From Actinomycetes bacterium (GTDB lineage: Bacteria > Actinomycetota > Acidimicrobiia > Acidimicrobiales > Acidimicrobiaceae): a stretch of DNA of 8,289 nucleotides. Both the position numbers and the translations under genes were made by a program. Location: contig JAJYGZ010000129.1 in assembly GCA_021790495.1 (NCBI GenBank), positions 1 to 8,289 on the forward strand, read 5' to 3'. Shown piece after piece: positions 1 through 5,806 of the stretch (its first letter is position 1; each line of letters begins with the position of its first letter). Under the pieces are notes generated by a model that saw nothing but the letters and a program-made list of their open reading frames with translations, did not search any database and had not been told where the DNA came from.

Positions 1-926
1 GAATCGCCCACCATCACGAATATGGAAATTGTGACCGCTCCAAAGAGGTAGGTTGTGAGGAGGGTAATTTTTCGACCTACTCGGTCGGCCAGGCGGCCCG
101 CAATCAAGGGTCCGATAATTCCCCCGACGCTCATAACCGTGAAGACGATGCCGACGTAGATAGTCGAAATATGGGTTCCGCGGTGTAAAAAAGCCGGTAC
201 GTACGCACTCAGGACGCCCAAACCTCGACCTGCGGCGGAAATCACCGATGTTACCAGCACGGTAAGGCTCGAGCGATTGCCCAAAGCCCGCAATTGGTCC
301 GCTAGCGGCCTTTGCGTCCCTGCTTCATCCAAGCCCTGAACGCGGTCCGCGCCAAGGAAGCGCAATACGTAAAACCCGCCTAGAGCCAGCGGTACCCCAA
401 GCAGGTACAAGCTCGTTCGCCAGCCGTAGTTCGCTATGGCGACCGAAAGAACCAACGGAATTGACATGGTGCCGATGGTTCCACCAATGGTGTGCCAGGA
501 GAGTACCGACGCTTTTCGGGTCGGGTAGTGCTCGGTGAGGTACGCGCTTCCCAAGGGGTGCTGGGGCCAGTAGACGAACGCCGCAAAGATTCGTGAAAGT
601 CCAAAAACTCCCAATGTCGCCGACGCGCCGCCAAGTGCGGCCGCGATTGCCAAGCCGAGGTTTTGTGTCCCGAGTACGGCTCGCGTCGAGAACTTTCTTA
701 CCAGCCACGTCGCGCCTTGAAGCATTCCTCCTACTACGCCGCCGATGGTGAGATAGACGCCAAGGGTGGTATAGCTGGTATGGAAGGCGATTATTACAAA
801 AGGGTATGTCAGCGCGATCCCGGCCGCATAAAAGTGCTGAACTGCATGGGAAATTGTCAATACGACAACTGGAGAATTGATTCTCCTTTTTGTCTTGGAG
901 GAAGCCTCGGTTGTGTGGTCGGTCAT
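1..926 (-). CDS. MFS transporter, N-terminal 308 residues (3' end beyond the left edge)
   Basis: This is a major facilitator superfamily permease of the cytoplasmic membrane, read on the minus strand and cut by the window edge. The 308 visible residues begin with a short polar tail (1-17) and then alternate hydrophobic helices with short loops, about nine helices in all. The clearest signature is GRLADRVGRK at residues 277-286, the MFS motif A loop in its second-half copy. The stretch around residues 111-160 (SRIFAAFVYWPQHPLGSAY, then a Gly-rich helix GGTIGT) resembles fosmidomycin-resistance-like MFS members, but the substrate cannot be read from sequence. About 100 residues, roughly three helices, should lie outside the window. 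The ATG at 926 is the first start after an in-frame TAG upstream, so the start is firm although no Shine-Dalgarno is visible. It follows the SRPBCC gene on the same strand after 65 bp, so the two may be co-transcribed. Confidence 0.9.
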   Translation of the reverse strand, partial: MTDHTTEASSKTKRRINSPVVVLTISHAVQHFYAAGIALTYPFVIIAFHTSYTTLGVYLTIGGVVGGMLQGATWLVRKFSTRAVLGTQNLGLAIAAALGGASATLGVFGLSRIFAAFVYWPQHPLGSAYLTEHYPTRKASVLSWHTIGGTIGTMSIPLVLSVAIANYGWRTSLYLLGVPLALGGFYVLRFLGADRVQGLDEAGTQRPLADQLRALGNRSSLTVLVTSVISAAGRGLGVLSAYVPAFLHRGTHISTIYVGIVFTVMSVGGIIGPLIAGRLADRVGRKITLLTTYLFGAVTISIFVMVGD

Positions 927-991
927 TGAAAAGTTTTGCTGTCGTCCAAATCCATCGCGCCGCGCGTCCTAAATCTAGCCAAGTCGGCCAG

Positions 992-1441
992 CTAAGAAGG
1001 GGTTGCTTCGATTATTCGCTTCAAATTATTCAAATCGCGTTGAAAGACGATCTGAAGTGCGAGGCGTGCCGGAACGTCGCTCAGCCCCCCGCCAAGGCGA
1101 ATCGGAAACTTGAGCCGCTCGTCCCAGCTGAACAGTGTCTTGCCGATGCCATAATCAGCCGTGGTAAAGGAGCCGGTACCTTTGACTATTCCACGGTGTT
1201 CGATCCCGATCAGGTGTCCGGGCTCCCAACGTGTCACTTCCATCTCGTCGAGCGTAGCGAGGGGACCGAGGCGGGTGTGGACCGTGAAGCGCAGACCGAC
1301 TCCCTGGCGCTGCGGCGAGACAATAGTAATTTGCTTTGCGTCGGTCATCCAGGCGGTGTGACTCTCAACGTTGCGGATGTTTTCAAAGACCGCTTCGCGA
1401 GGCGCGTCGATAATTACCGCGACTGAGATGTTCGCTACCAC
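992..1441 (-). CDS. SRPBCC (START-like / polyketide cyclase-dehydrase) family protein
   Basis: This 149-residue protein has the pattern of the SRPBCC superfamily, helix-grip folds with a deep pocket for hydrophobic ligands such as lipids or polyketides. Visible features are the opening strand with the family's IDAP-x-x-x-VF-x-x-I element (residues 11-22), W31, the GVG turn (47-49), the strand pair TRLGPL to MEVTRWEPGHLIGIEHRG (57-84), then GTGSF (88-92), FSWDERL (104-110) and a C-terminal amphipathic helix (about 123-146) that caps the pocket. Actinobacterial members carry the same W-E-P-G and H-x-G elements. The open frame extends to a TTG at 1531, but that extension (30 residues, Arg/Ser/Lys-rich) does not fit the fold, so I chose the GTG at 1441. 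No Shine-Dalgarno precedes it, but a TACACT lies 6 nt upstream, suggesting leaderless expression. The ligand is unknown. The MFS gene follows on the same strand. Confidence 0.8.
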   Translation of the reverse strand: MVANISVAVIIDAPREAVFENIRNVESHTAWMTDAKQITIVSPQRQGVGLRFTVHTRLGPLATLDEMEVTRWEPGHLIGIEHRGIVKGTGSFTTADYGIGKTLFSWDERLKFPIRLGGGLSDVPARLALQIVFQRDLNNLKRIIEATPS

Positions 1442-1562
1442 GCCAATAGTGTAGCCCGCATCGCAAAGGCACTTTCGAGACACCTTGGTCGTTCTCGCTT
1501 CGCTTTGGCTGCGCCGCGCGCCGTAGGCCAATCCGAGCAGTTCGCACGCTACGATTGAGACC
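1442..1562. promoter_or_regulatory. Divergent intergenic region between the SRPBCC gene and cysteine desulfurase gene
   Basis: The 121 bp between the two outward-facing starts must carry or overlap the promoters for both directions if these are the 5' ends of their transcripts. On the minus strand the hexamer TACACT (1453 down to 1448) sits 6 nt before the GTG at 1441; a -10 element at that distance would start the transcript on or next to the start codon, as in leaderless actinobacterial mRNAs. No good -35 is seen at 16-18 nt. No clear promoter or strong Shine-Dalgarno was found for the plus-strand gene. The rest is GC-rich without obvious repeats. Confidence 0.35.
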
Positions 1563-2687
1563 GTGAGTGTCTATCTAGACAGCGCCTCAACAGTACCCAT
1601 GACGCCTGCGGCGTTGGCGGAGTACCTGAAGGTAGCGGAGCAATTCTTCGCCAACCCTCAAGGATCGCACCGTTATTCGCGTATTGCCATGCGCCAACTT
1701 GACGACTATCGCGAGCGAGTTGCTGCGGTCTTGGCTTGTGGTGCGGGCGAAGTCTTTTTCACCTCGGGCGCAACTGAATCCAACAACATAGCCATTCAAG
1801 GGTCCGCGCGGGCCGGTGGACTAGTTGCGGCAAGCGCAGTTGAGCACAAGGCGGTGCTGGCACCGGTATTGGCGCGCGGAGGATTGGTTATTTCCGTAGA
1901 TGTTGATGGGCAGATCGACCAAGACCGATTGAGGCGATTCCTCAAGGAGCATGCGGGGCAACTTGGTGTCGTTTCTATCATGGCTGTCAATAATGAAACG
2001 GGCGTTACCTTTCCAGTGCCGGTGTTCGCCGGAATGGTTCATAAGCATGCGCCAAGAGCCCTGTTTCATTGTGATGCGGTGCAGGCGGCAACGGTATTGG
2101 ATCTGGCGGAGTTTGTAGCGCCGTGCGACATGGTTTCGCTGAGCGCGCATAAATTCGGGGGCCCCAAAGGCACGGGCATTCTGATCGCAAAGGATACTTC
2201 CAAGGTTCGGCCTCTTTCTTTGGGCGGGAGCCAGGAAAAGGATCTCCGGCCTGGTACCCACGACCTCGCGTCGATCGCGGCGATGACCGTTGCGCTCGAG
2301 GCGGCCCAGTTGAATCATGCAGGGGTGAATTCTGAATTGAGTGTGCTGCGGGACCGCTTCGAAGCCTTAGTCGGCCAAGAAGTTCCTGAGGCGACTTTTA
2401 CCGGGGCTAATTCGCCCCGATCGCCCGCGATAAGCCACATGCTTCTTCCTGGAGTTACGAGCGAAGAGATGCTGTTTATGCTCGACGAGGCGGGCATCGC
2501 GGCGTCCGGAGGGGCCGCGTGCGCTTCTGGTGCTCTGGACCCAAGCCACGTCGTGGTGGCAATGGGGGTCGAGCATCAACTCGCCAAGGGCGCTCTGCGT
2601 TTTTCGTTCGCGCGTTCCAATACTCCTGATGAAATCGATTTGACCGCCAAGGCGCTCGGCGAGATATACCGGAGACTTCAAAGATGA
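1563..2687 (+). CDS. Cysteine desulfurase, NifS/IscS-type (group I class V aminotransferase)
   Basis: This is a PLP-dependent enzyme that converts L-cysteine to L-alanine and leaves a persulfide on its own active-site cysteine, for Fe-S cluster assembly or tRNA thiolation. The 374 residues carry the full signature: YLDSAST at the N-terminus (4-10), TSGATESNN (68-76), H95 that stacks on PLP, NNETG (143-147), D171 and Q174 in HCDAVQAA, the Schiff-base lysine K197 in SAHKFGGPKG, RPGT (229-232), and the catalytic cysteine C320 in the SGGAACASG loop. The loop and K197 context place it in group I (NifS/IscS) rather than SufS/CsdA. The GTG start is supported because YLD at residues 4-6 matches the usual N-terminus; the ribosome site is weak. 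No IscU, SufU or MnmA gene is visible nearby, so its acceptor is open. It is somewhat shorter than E. coli IscS (404 aa), and no key residue is missing. Confidence 0.93.
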   Translation: MSVYLDSASTVPMTPAALAEYLKVAEQFFANPQGSHRYSRIAMRQLDDYRERVAAVLACGAGEVFFTSGATESNNIAIQGSARAGGLVAASAVEHKAVLAPVLARGGLVISVDVDGQIDQDRLRRFLKEHAGQLGVVSIMAVNNETGVTFPVPVFAGMVHKHAPRALFHCDAVQAATVLDLAEFVAPCDMVSLSAHKFGGPKGTGILIAKDTSKVRPLSLGGSQEKDLRPGTHDLASIAAMTVALEAAQLNHAGVNSELSVLRDRFEALVGQEVPEATFTGANSPRSPAISHMLLPGVTSEEMLFMLDEAGIAASGGAACASGALDPSHVVVAMGVEHQLAKGALRFSFARSNTPDEIDLTAKALGEIYRRLQR

Positions 2688-2714
2688 CGATTAGATCCCA
2701 CAGTGGTTTTCCCG

Positions 2715-2728
2715 AAGCGAAATCGCTT
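2715..2728. repeat. Small inverted repeat after the cysteine desulfurase gene
   Basis: AAGCGA and TCGCTT are perfect reverse complements around AA, which as RNA would fold as a 5-bp stem with an AAAT tetraloop. It sits 28 nt after the stop codon and just before the TTG start at 2743. There is no T-run after it, so it is a poor intrinsic terminator; its proximity to the next gene's start could affect ribosome access. Its in-frame TAG at 2728-2730 limits how far upstream the next gene can start. Confidence 0.3.
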
Positions 2729-2742
2729 AGATCGGCCGCGGC

Positions 2743-3213
2743 TTGAACCCCAATCAGCCCGCATATGTCGTACTTCTTCTCATGCACGCCGGAGCGGCTC
2801 TGGTCGGCTTTGGATCCGTCGCCCTTAGCGGATTCTATGCAGTGAGGCTCGATACAGCCCAGTTCGAAGAGTCGGTACGGTATTTCACCTCCAAAAGACA
2901 GCTAGCGAGATCGTTTGTCTATGTGACTGGGGCTCTGGGAGTCGTTCTGCGTGTGCTAAACCAAGCCTCCAAAGCTATATCTGGCGACACGTGGCTAAGG
3001 ATCTCGGTCGCTGACTACCTCTTGCTGGTGCTTTATGTCACGGTTAGCATTTGGCCCCTTGAACGCAAGATTCGCCTGGCGCTGCTCGATGGCTTCGCTC
3101 GCGACGCCGCTGTAATTACGGGGCCTTCGAAATCGCTGATTAGACGGAGCCTTGTCGTCGATGTGATGAGCATTGTTGCCCTGACGCTCATGGTTACCCA
3201 ACCAGGCCATTGA
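2743..3213 (+). CDS. Four-helix integral membrane protein, DUF2269-like
   Basis: The 156-residue product has four hydrophobic segments at about residues 7-31, 57-73, 87-106 and 136-151, with basic loops (KRQLARS 51-57, ERKIR 107-111, SLIRRS 131-136), so it is a small multi-pass membrane protein without a cleavable signal. A His in the first helix (MHAGAALVGFGS, H15), a Tyr/Arg-rich segment after it and the WPLERKI element at the end of helix 3 recall the DUF2269 group of predicted membrane proteins; that assignment is from memory of the pattern and is tentative. Function is unknown. TTG at 2743 is the first possible start after an in-frame TAG (2728-2730); the next candidate, ATG at 2782, would cut helix 1 in half. 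There is no evident Shine-Dalgarno. It lies 55 bp after the cysteine desulfurase gene on the same strand. Confidence 0.7.
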   Translation: MNPNQPAYVVLLLMHAGAALVGFGSVALSGFYAVRLDTAQFEESVRYFTSKRQLARSFVYVTGALGVVLRVLNQASKAISGDTWLRISVADYLLLVLYVTVSIWPLERKIRLALLDGFARDAAVITGPSKSLIRRSLVVDVMSIVALTLMVTQPGH

Positions 3214-3296
3214 AGTAGACGCCGAGCACTTTTTGCCGATGACGCCATTTTGTGCACCTTGGCAAAGTTCGGCCCTAGCATTTACTTCGGCTGCTT

Positions 3297-3314
3297 GCCG
3301 AGCGATGACTCGGC
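3297..3314. repeat. Hairpin 1 in the leader of ychF
   Basis: GCCGAG (3297-3302) and CTCGGC (3309-3314) form a perfect 6-bp stem around a 6-nt loop, in the 165-bp gap before ychF. It is followed by no T-run, so it is not a standard terminator in either direction. It may mark the end of the upstream transcript or be part of a structured 5' leader. Confidence 0.35.
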
Positions 3315-3324
3315 CACGCCACCT

Positions 3325-3348
3325 CGATGCCGGTGATTTTTGGCATCG
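3325..3348. repeat. Hairpin 2 in the leader of ychF
   Basis: CGATGCC (3325-3331) and GGCATCG (3342-3348) pair perfectly as a 7-bp stem with a 10-nt loop that contains a TTTTT run. It ends 15 nt before the Shine-Dalgarno of ychF. The T-run lies in the loop instead of after the stem, which argues against intrinsic termination. With hairpin 1 it makes a compact structured region directly upstream of the ribosome site. Confidence 0.4.
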
Positions 3349-3363
3349 CAGTAGTTGATCGAT

Positions 3364-3371
3364 AGGAAGAG
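3364..3371 (+). promoter_or_regulatory. Shine-Dalgarno that sets the ychF start
   Basis: AGGAAGAG lies 7 nt before the GTG at 3379. This spacing favours 3379 over the TTG at 3355, which would add eight residues (MIDRKSNF) absent from the family and would put the Shine-Dalgarno inside the coding region. Confidence 0.7.
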
Positions 3372-3378
3372 CAATTTT

Positions 3379-4461
3379 GTGGAACGTATAGGTCTGGTCG
3401 GTTTAGCCAATTCGGGCAAGTCGTCGTTGTTCAATGCTCTCACCAATGGATCGGCATTGGTGGCAGCGCATCCTTTTTCCACCACCGAGAGCGCCACGGG
3501 CGTTGCCATCGTAATGGATTCGCGCCTCGATGCATTGGCCAAACTCTCGGCCAGCCGCAAAGTTGTCGCCGCTCATGTTGAATTTACCGACATCGCCGGG
3601 CTTGTAGCCGGTTCAGCCAGCGGAGAGGGCCTAGGTAATCGATTTTTAGCCGGTATTCGTGAAATGGACGCTCTATGCCTGGTCGTGAGAGCGTTTGGAG
3701 ACACCAACGTCGGTGGCGAGGCCGATCCGCTCGATGCCCTGGGCGTTCTCGAGCTCGAATTGGTCATGGCAGACCTGGCTACCTGCGAGGCCCATCTTGA
3801 TCGGCGAAAAAGAACTGCACGGGTGGACAAATCGGCCGCCGAAGAGGTCGATGCTCTCGCCGAAGCGGTGAAAATTCTCGGCGAAGGAACGCCGATCTAT
3901 CGTTCCGGCTTAGCGCCAGAGACCATTGGGAACTTGCGAAACGCATTTCTTTTGACAAATAAGCCGGTCTTCGCCGTCGTAAATATCGGAGAGGATCAGC
4001 TGGCCGATTCCGAGCGGATTGCCAACGAAGTCTCCTCGGCATTAGGTTCGGGGCAGCTTGCCTTGTGCGTTTCGGTCAAGTTGGAGGCAGAATTGGCCCA
4101 GATGGATGCCGACGGGCGTGCCGAGATGCTCGCCGGAATGGGTCTCGGAGAAGGCGCTTTGGCTCGCGTTGCGCAGGCGGCCTATCATCTGCTCGGGCGC
4201 CGCACATTTTTTACCACCGGCGACAAGGAGTCCCGGGCTTGGACTTTCCGTGCCGGAGCCAAGGCACCCGAATGTGCGGGGGTGATTCACTCCGATCTAC
4301 AGCGAGGTTTTATCCGCGCTGAGGTAATTCACTGGGATGAGTTGGTTGAGCTGGGATCTTGGAATGCTGCTAAGGCTGTAGGTAAGCTTCGACTCGAAGG
4401 GAAGGAATACGAAGTCCTCGATGGTGATGTCTTGGAGATTCGCTTTAACGTCAGCAAGTAG
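3379..4461 (+). CDS. ychF: Redox-regulated ATPase/GTPase YchF (OLA1 family)
   Basis: YchF is a cytoplasmic ribosome-associated P-loop NTPase of the Obg/HAS group that prefers ATP and has been linked to stress responses. The 360-residue length from the GTG start matches E. coli YchF (363). Visible are the P-loop GLANSGKSS (residues 8-16; usually GLPNVGKST), the switch I segment HPFSTTESATG (31-41), G3 as DIAGLV with the family's following SGEGLGNRFL (71-76 and 81-90), and the G4 site as NIGE (202-205). NxxE instead of NKxD is the hallmark of the ATP-preferring YchF subfamily. A charged helical stretch at about 130-185 fits the coiled-coil insertion, and the C-terminal TGS domain covers about 277-358 (RTFFTTGDKESRAW to GDVLEIRFNV). 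The nucleotide-binding residues are present; the P-loop Pro-to-Ala change is the only oddity. The stop codon lies inside a strong hairpin. Confidence 0.96.
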   Translation: MERIGLVGLANSGKSSLFNALTNGSALVAAHPFSTTESATGVAIVMDSRLDALAKLSASRKVVAAHVEFTDIAGLVAGSASGEGLGNRFLAGIREMDALCLVVRAFGDTNVGGEADPLDALGVLELELVMADLATCEAHLDRRKRTARVDKSAAEEVDALAEAVKILGEGTPIYRSGLAPETIGNLRNAFLLTNKPVFAVVNIGEDQLADSERIANEVSSALGSGQLALCVSVKLEAELAQMDADGRAEMLAGMGLGEGALARVAQAAYHLLGRRTFFTTGDKESRAWTFRAGAKAPECAGVIHSDLQRGFIRAEVIHWDELVELGSWNAAKAVGKLRLEGKEYEVLDGDVLEIRFNVSK

Positions 4462-4485
4462 CATCGCGTCGGCGATGCTACTTGC
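4454..4485. repeat. Perfect 14-bp hairpin spanning the ychF stop codon
   Basis: GCAAGTAGCATCGC (4454-4467) is followed by the tetraloop GTCG and then by its exact reverse complement (4472-4485). The TAG stop of ychF (4459-4461) lies within the left arm. The RNA stem would be very stable, but what follows is GC-rich (CGCGCGGGCCGC) with no T-run, so it is not a classical intrinsic terminator. Possible roles are an L-shaped terminator without a U-tract, as proposed for some actinobacteria, or 3'-end protection by blocking exonucleases. Because it is a perfect palindrome it works equally on either strand. Confidence 0.7.
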
Positions 4486-4512
4486 GCGCGGGCCGCAATT
4501 GGAGCGGTGCCA

Positions 4513-4845
4513 ATGAGTTGGCTACTTAAGGACGCCACGGTCCTTTCCTCCGCCGTTGTAGTTCCCCGCGAGAAGCACTTGGCTCCCTGGTCGCAGGTGA
4601 GAACAATGACTGCGGATCAGTCGATCGTGATGATGAATAGACATATTGCCCACTCGTTCTTCGCTCGATCACCCGTGGTCGTGGCGATTTGCGATCGAGA
4701 AATGGTGGTGGTTGCGATGAGGAGCCTTAGCCCGAATCGATTCGGGGGATTTGCGCTGCGTTCGGAGGCCATCGTCATTGTGCCGACCCGGCTCGTTTCC
4801 CATTTCGACCTCCACGTCGGGGACAAGCTTGAAATCAGGCTTTAA
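4513..4845 (+). CDS. Small DUF192-like protein
   Basis: The product has 110 residues and no signal peptide or clear membrane helix. The segment 47-106 follows the DUF192 (COG1430) pattern: a His-Ser-Phe-Phe-x-Arg entry (47-52, where relatives have HTFGMRFPID or FWMK), a short strand ending in a D-R-E turn (VAICDREMVVVAMR, 57-70), a proline segment (LSPNRF, 72-77), then a strand (AIVIVPTRLVSHFDL, 86-100) into the closing HVGDKLEIRL. The usual Met-x-x-Pro-hydrophobic-Asp core is altered (ARSPVVVA), so this is a divergent member. DUF192 proteins have no established biochemical role. ATG at 4513 is preferred over GTG at 4507 because GGAG (4501-4504) lies 8 nt upstream of it. The gene follows ychF by 51 bp and precedes rsmI by 13 bp, so it is probably co-transcribed with rsmI. 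Confidence 0.7.
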   Translation: MSWLLKDATVLSSAVVVPREKHLAPWSQVRTMTADQSIVMMNRHIAHSFFARSPVVVAICDREMVVVAMRSLSPNRFGGFALRSEAIVIVPTRLVSHFDLHVGDKLEIRL

Positions 4846-4858
4846 CGACCAAAACGAA

Positions 4859-5686
4859 ATGGGAGTCTTGTATCTCGTTGGCACTCCGATTGGAAATCTC
4901 GAAGATATCACCTATCGCGCCAAAAGAGTCCTGGGCGAAGTAGATACCATTTTTGCCGAGGATACCAGAAAGTCACGGGTGCTCTTGAGTCACCTAGAAA
5001 TCTTCAACAAGGCGGTGGTGCGATACAGCGAGCATGATCGTGCCAAGAGCACTCAGGAGGTTTTGAACCAGCTGATTCTGGGGAGACAGGTTGCCCTGGT
5101 GACCGATGCTGGGATGCCGAGCATTTCGGATCCAGGTTCGCACCTGGTTCGAGCCGCAGTTTCGGGGGGACACCGAGTAGTGGTAGTGCCGGGACCGACG
5201 GCGGAGTCAGCCGCCGTGGCATTGGCTGGAGTAGTTGACGGGCCCTACCTTTTCGTGGGATTCGTCCGAAGCGCCAGGAAGTGGCTCAAGGAGCAGCTAA
5301 GTGCGGCGGCGACCGCAAATGCTGCGCTGGTAGGTTATCTGTCTCCCCATGATGTGGCGAAAGTGCTCTTCAGCCTGACGGAATTGATCGGCGACGAGGC
5401 CAGCGTGGTTCTGTGCCGCGAGATGACCAAGCTATACGAAGAGCGGATCGAGGGGTCGTTGTCGGAGCTCTTGGAAAATCGCCGGGTAGTGACACCAAAG
5501 GGCGAGTACGTGCTAATAATACCGTCATCGTCGTTACCTAGGGGCGAAGAGGTCGATCATTCACTGCTTACCCAGGTGATCGAGCTTTGCCTCGATGGCG
5601 ATTCGACCCGAAGCGATCGGGCCAAACGGATTGCGTCACTGACGGGTCTGGCACGTTCACAGGTCTACGAAGCGCTCGGCGGGTAG
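4859..5686 (+). CDS. rsmI: 16S rRNA (cytidine(1402)-2'-O)-methyltransferase RsmI
   Basis: RsmI uses S-adenosylmethionine to 2'-O-methylate C1402 in the decoding centre of 16S rRNA. The 275-residue protein is of normal length and has the SAM-binding tetrapyrrole-methylase fold motifs: LYLVGTPIGNLEDIT (4-18), FAEDTRKSRVLL (32-43), VTDAGMPSISDPG (81-93), VVPGPTAESA (109-118), LFVGF (131-135), CREMTKLYEER (187-197) and the C-terminal DRAKRIASLTGLARSQVY helices (253-270). One conserved stretch differs: the segment normally read as ESPHR is LSPHD here (161-165). The frame opens upstream to about 4751, but homology starts at the ATG at 4859, and the upstream part overlaps the DUF192-like gene in another frame. 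No Shine-Dalgarno is obvious; with 13 bp after the previous stop, coupled translation is plausible. metG follows after 120 bp. Confidence 0.94.
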   Translation: MGVLYLVGTPIGNLEDITYRAKRVLGEVDTIFAEDTRKSRVLLSHLEIFNKAVVRYSEHDRAKSTQEVLNQLILGRQVALVTDAGMPSISDPGSHLVRAAVSGGHRVVVVPGPTAESAAVALAGVVDGPYLFVGFVRSARKWLKEQLSAAATANAALVGYLSPHDVAKVLFSLTELIGDEASVVLCREMTKLYEERIEGSLSELLENRRVVTPKGEYVLIIPSSSLPRGEEVDHSLLTQVIELCLDGDSTRSDRAKRIASLTGLARSQVYEALGG

Positions 5687-5693
5687 CATCGCG
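5683..5693 (+). repeat. 11-mer shared by the rsmI and ychF stop regions
   Basis: GTAGCATCGCG occurs here over the rsmI stop codon and at 4458-4468 over the ychF stop codon, in the same register relative to TAG. At ychF it is the left arm of a 14-bp palindrome; here no complementary arm follows closely, so no equivalent hairpin forms. It may be chance, or the remnant of a short palindromic element placed at gene ends. Confidence 0.4.
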
Positions 5694-5739
5694 CTTTGGT
5701 ATCCCGATTGCGACGTTGCTTCCTTTGCGGAGCTGGGGA

Positions 5740-5788
5740 TGCTTAGCTCAAATGCGGTCTGGACGGCCTAATCTTTTTCTAATAAGCA
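5740..5788 (+). promoter_or_regulatory. Inverted repeat and T-rich stretch in the rsmI-metG gap
   Basis: The 120-bp gap before metG contains TGCTTA (5740-5745) matched by TAAGCA (5783-5788). Between them lies a small stem, GGTC (5756-5759) with GGCC (5765-5768), including one G-U pair, followed by TAATCTTTTTCT. The inner stem plus T-rich run resembles a weak intrinsic terminator, perhaps ending the rsmI transcript, and the outer repeat could be an alternative fold. It lacks T-box and SAM-riboswitch landmarks that I know. The stems are short, so this is only suggestive. The metG Shine-Dalgarno TGAGGA (5795-5800) follows, 6 nt before GTG 5807. Confidence 0.3.
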
Positions 5789-5806
5789 CTGCATTGAGGA
5801 TCGTTC

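Noticed and set aside
325..708. Minus-strand open frame of 127 codons
   Set aside because: It lies in another frame of the MFS gene, whose helices and motif A are continuous across this region.
890..1426. Plus-strand open frame of 178 codons opposite the SRPBCC gene
   Set aside because: It is antisense to a well-matched SRPBCC protein, has no recognisable motif and also overlaps the start of the MFS gene.
4751..4858. Upstream extension of the rsmI frame
   Set aside because: The extra 36 residues are Ser/Arg-rich, have no family match and overlap the DUF192-like gene in another frame.
5736..5770. tRNA-like look (TTAGCTCA and nearby G-rich segment) before metG
   Set aside because: No closing D-stem, anticodon arm or GGTTCGA-type T-loop can be placed, and there is no acceptor pairing.
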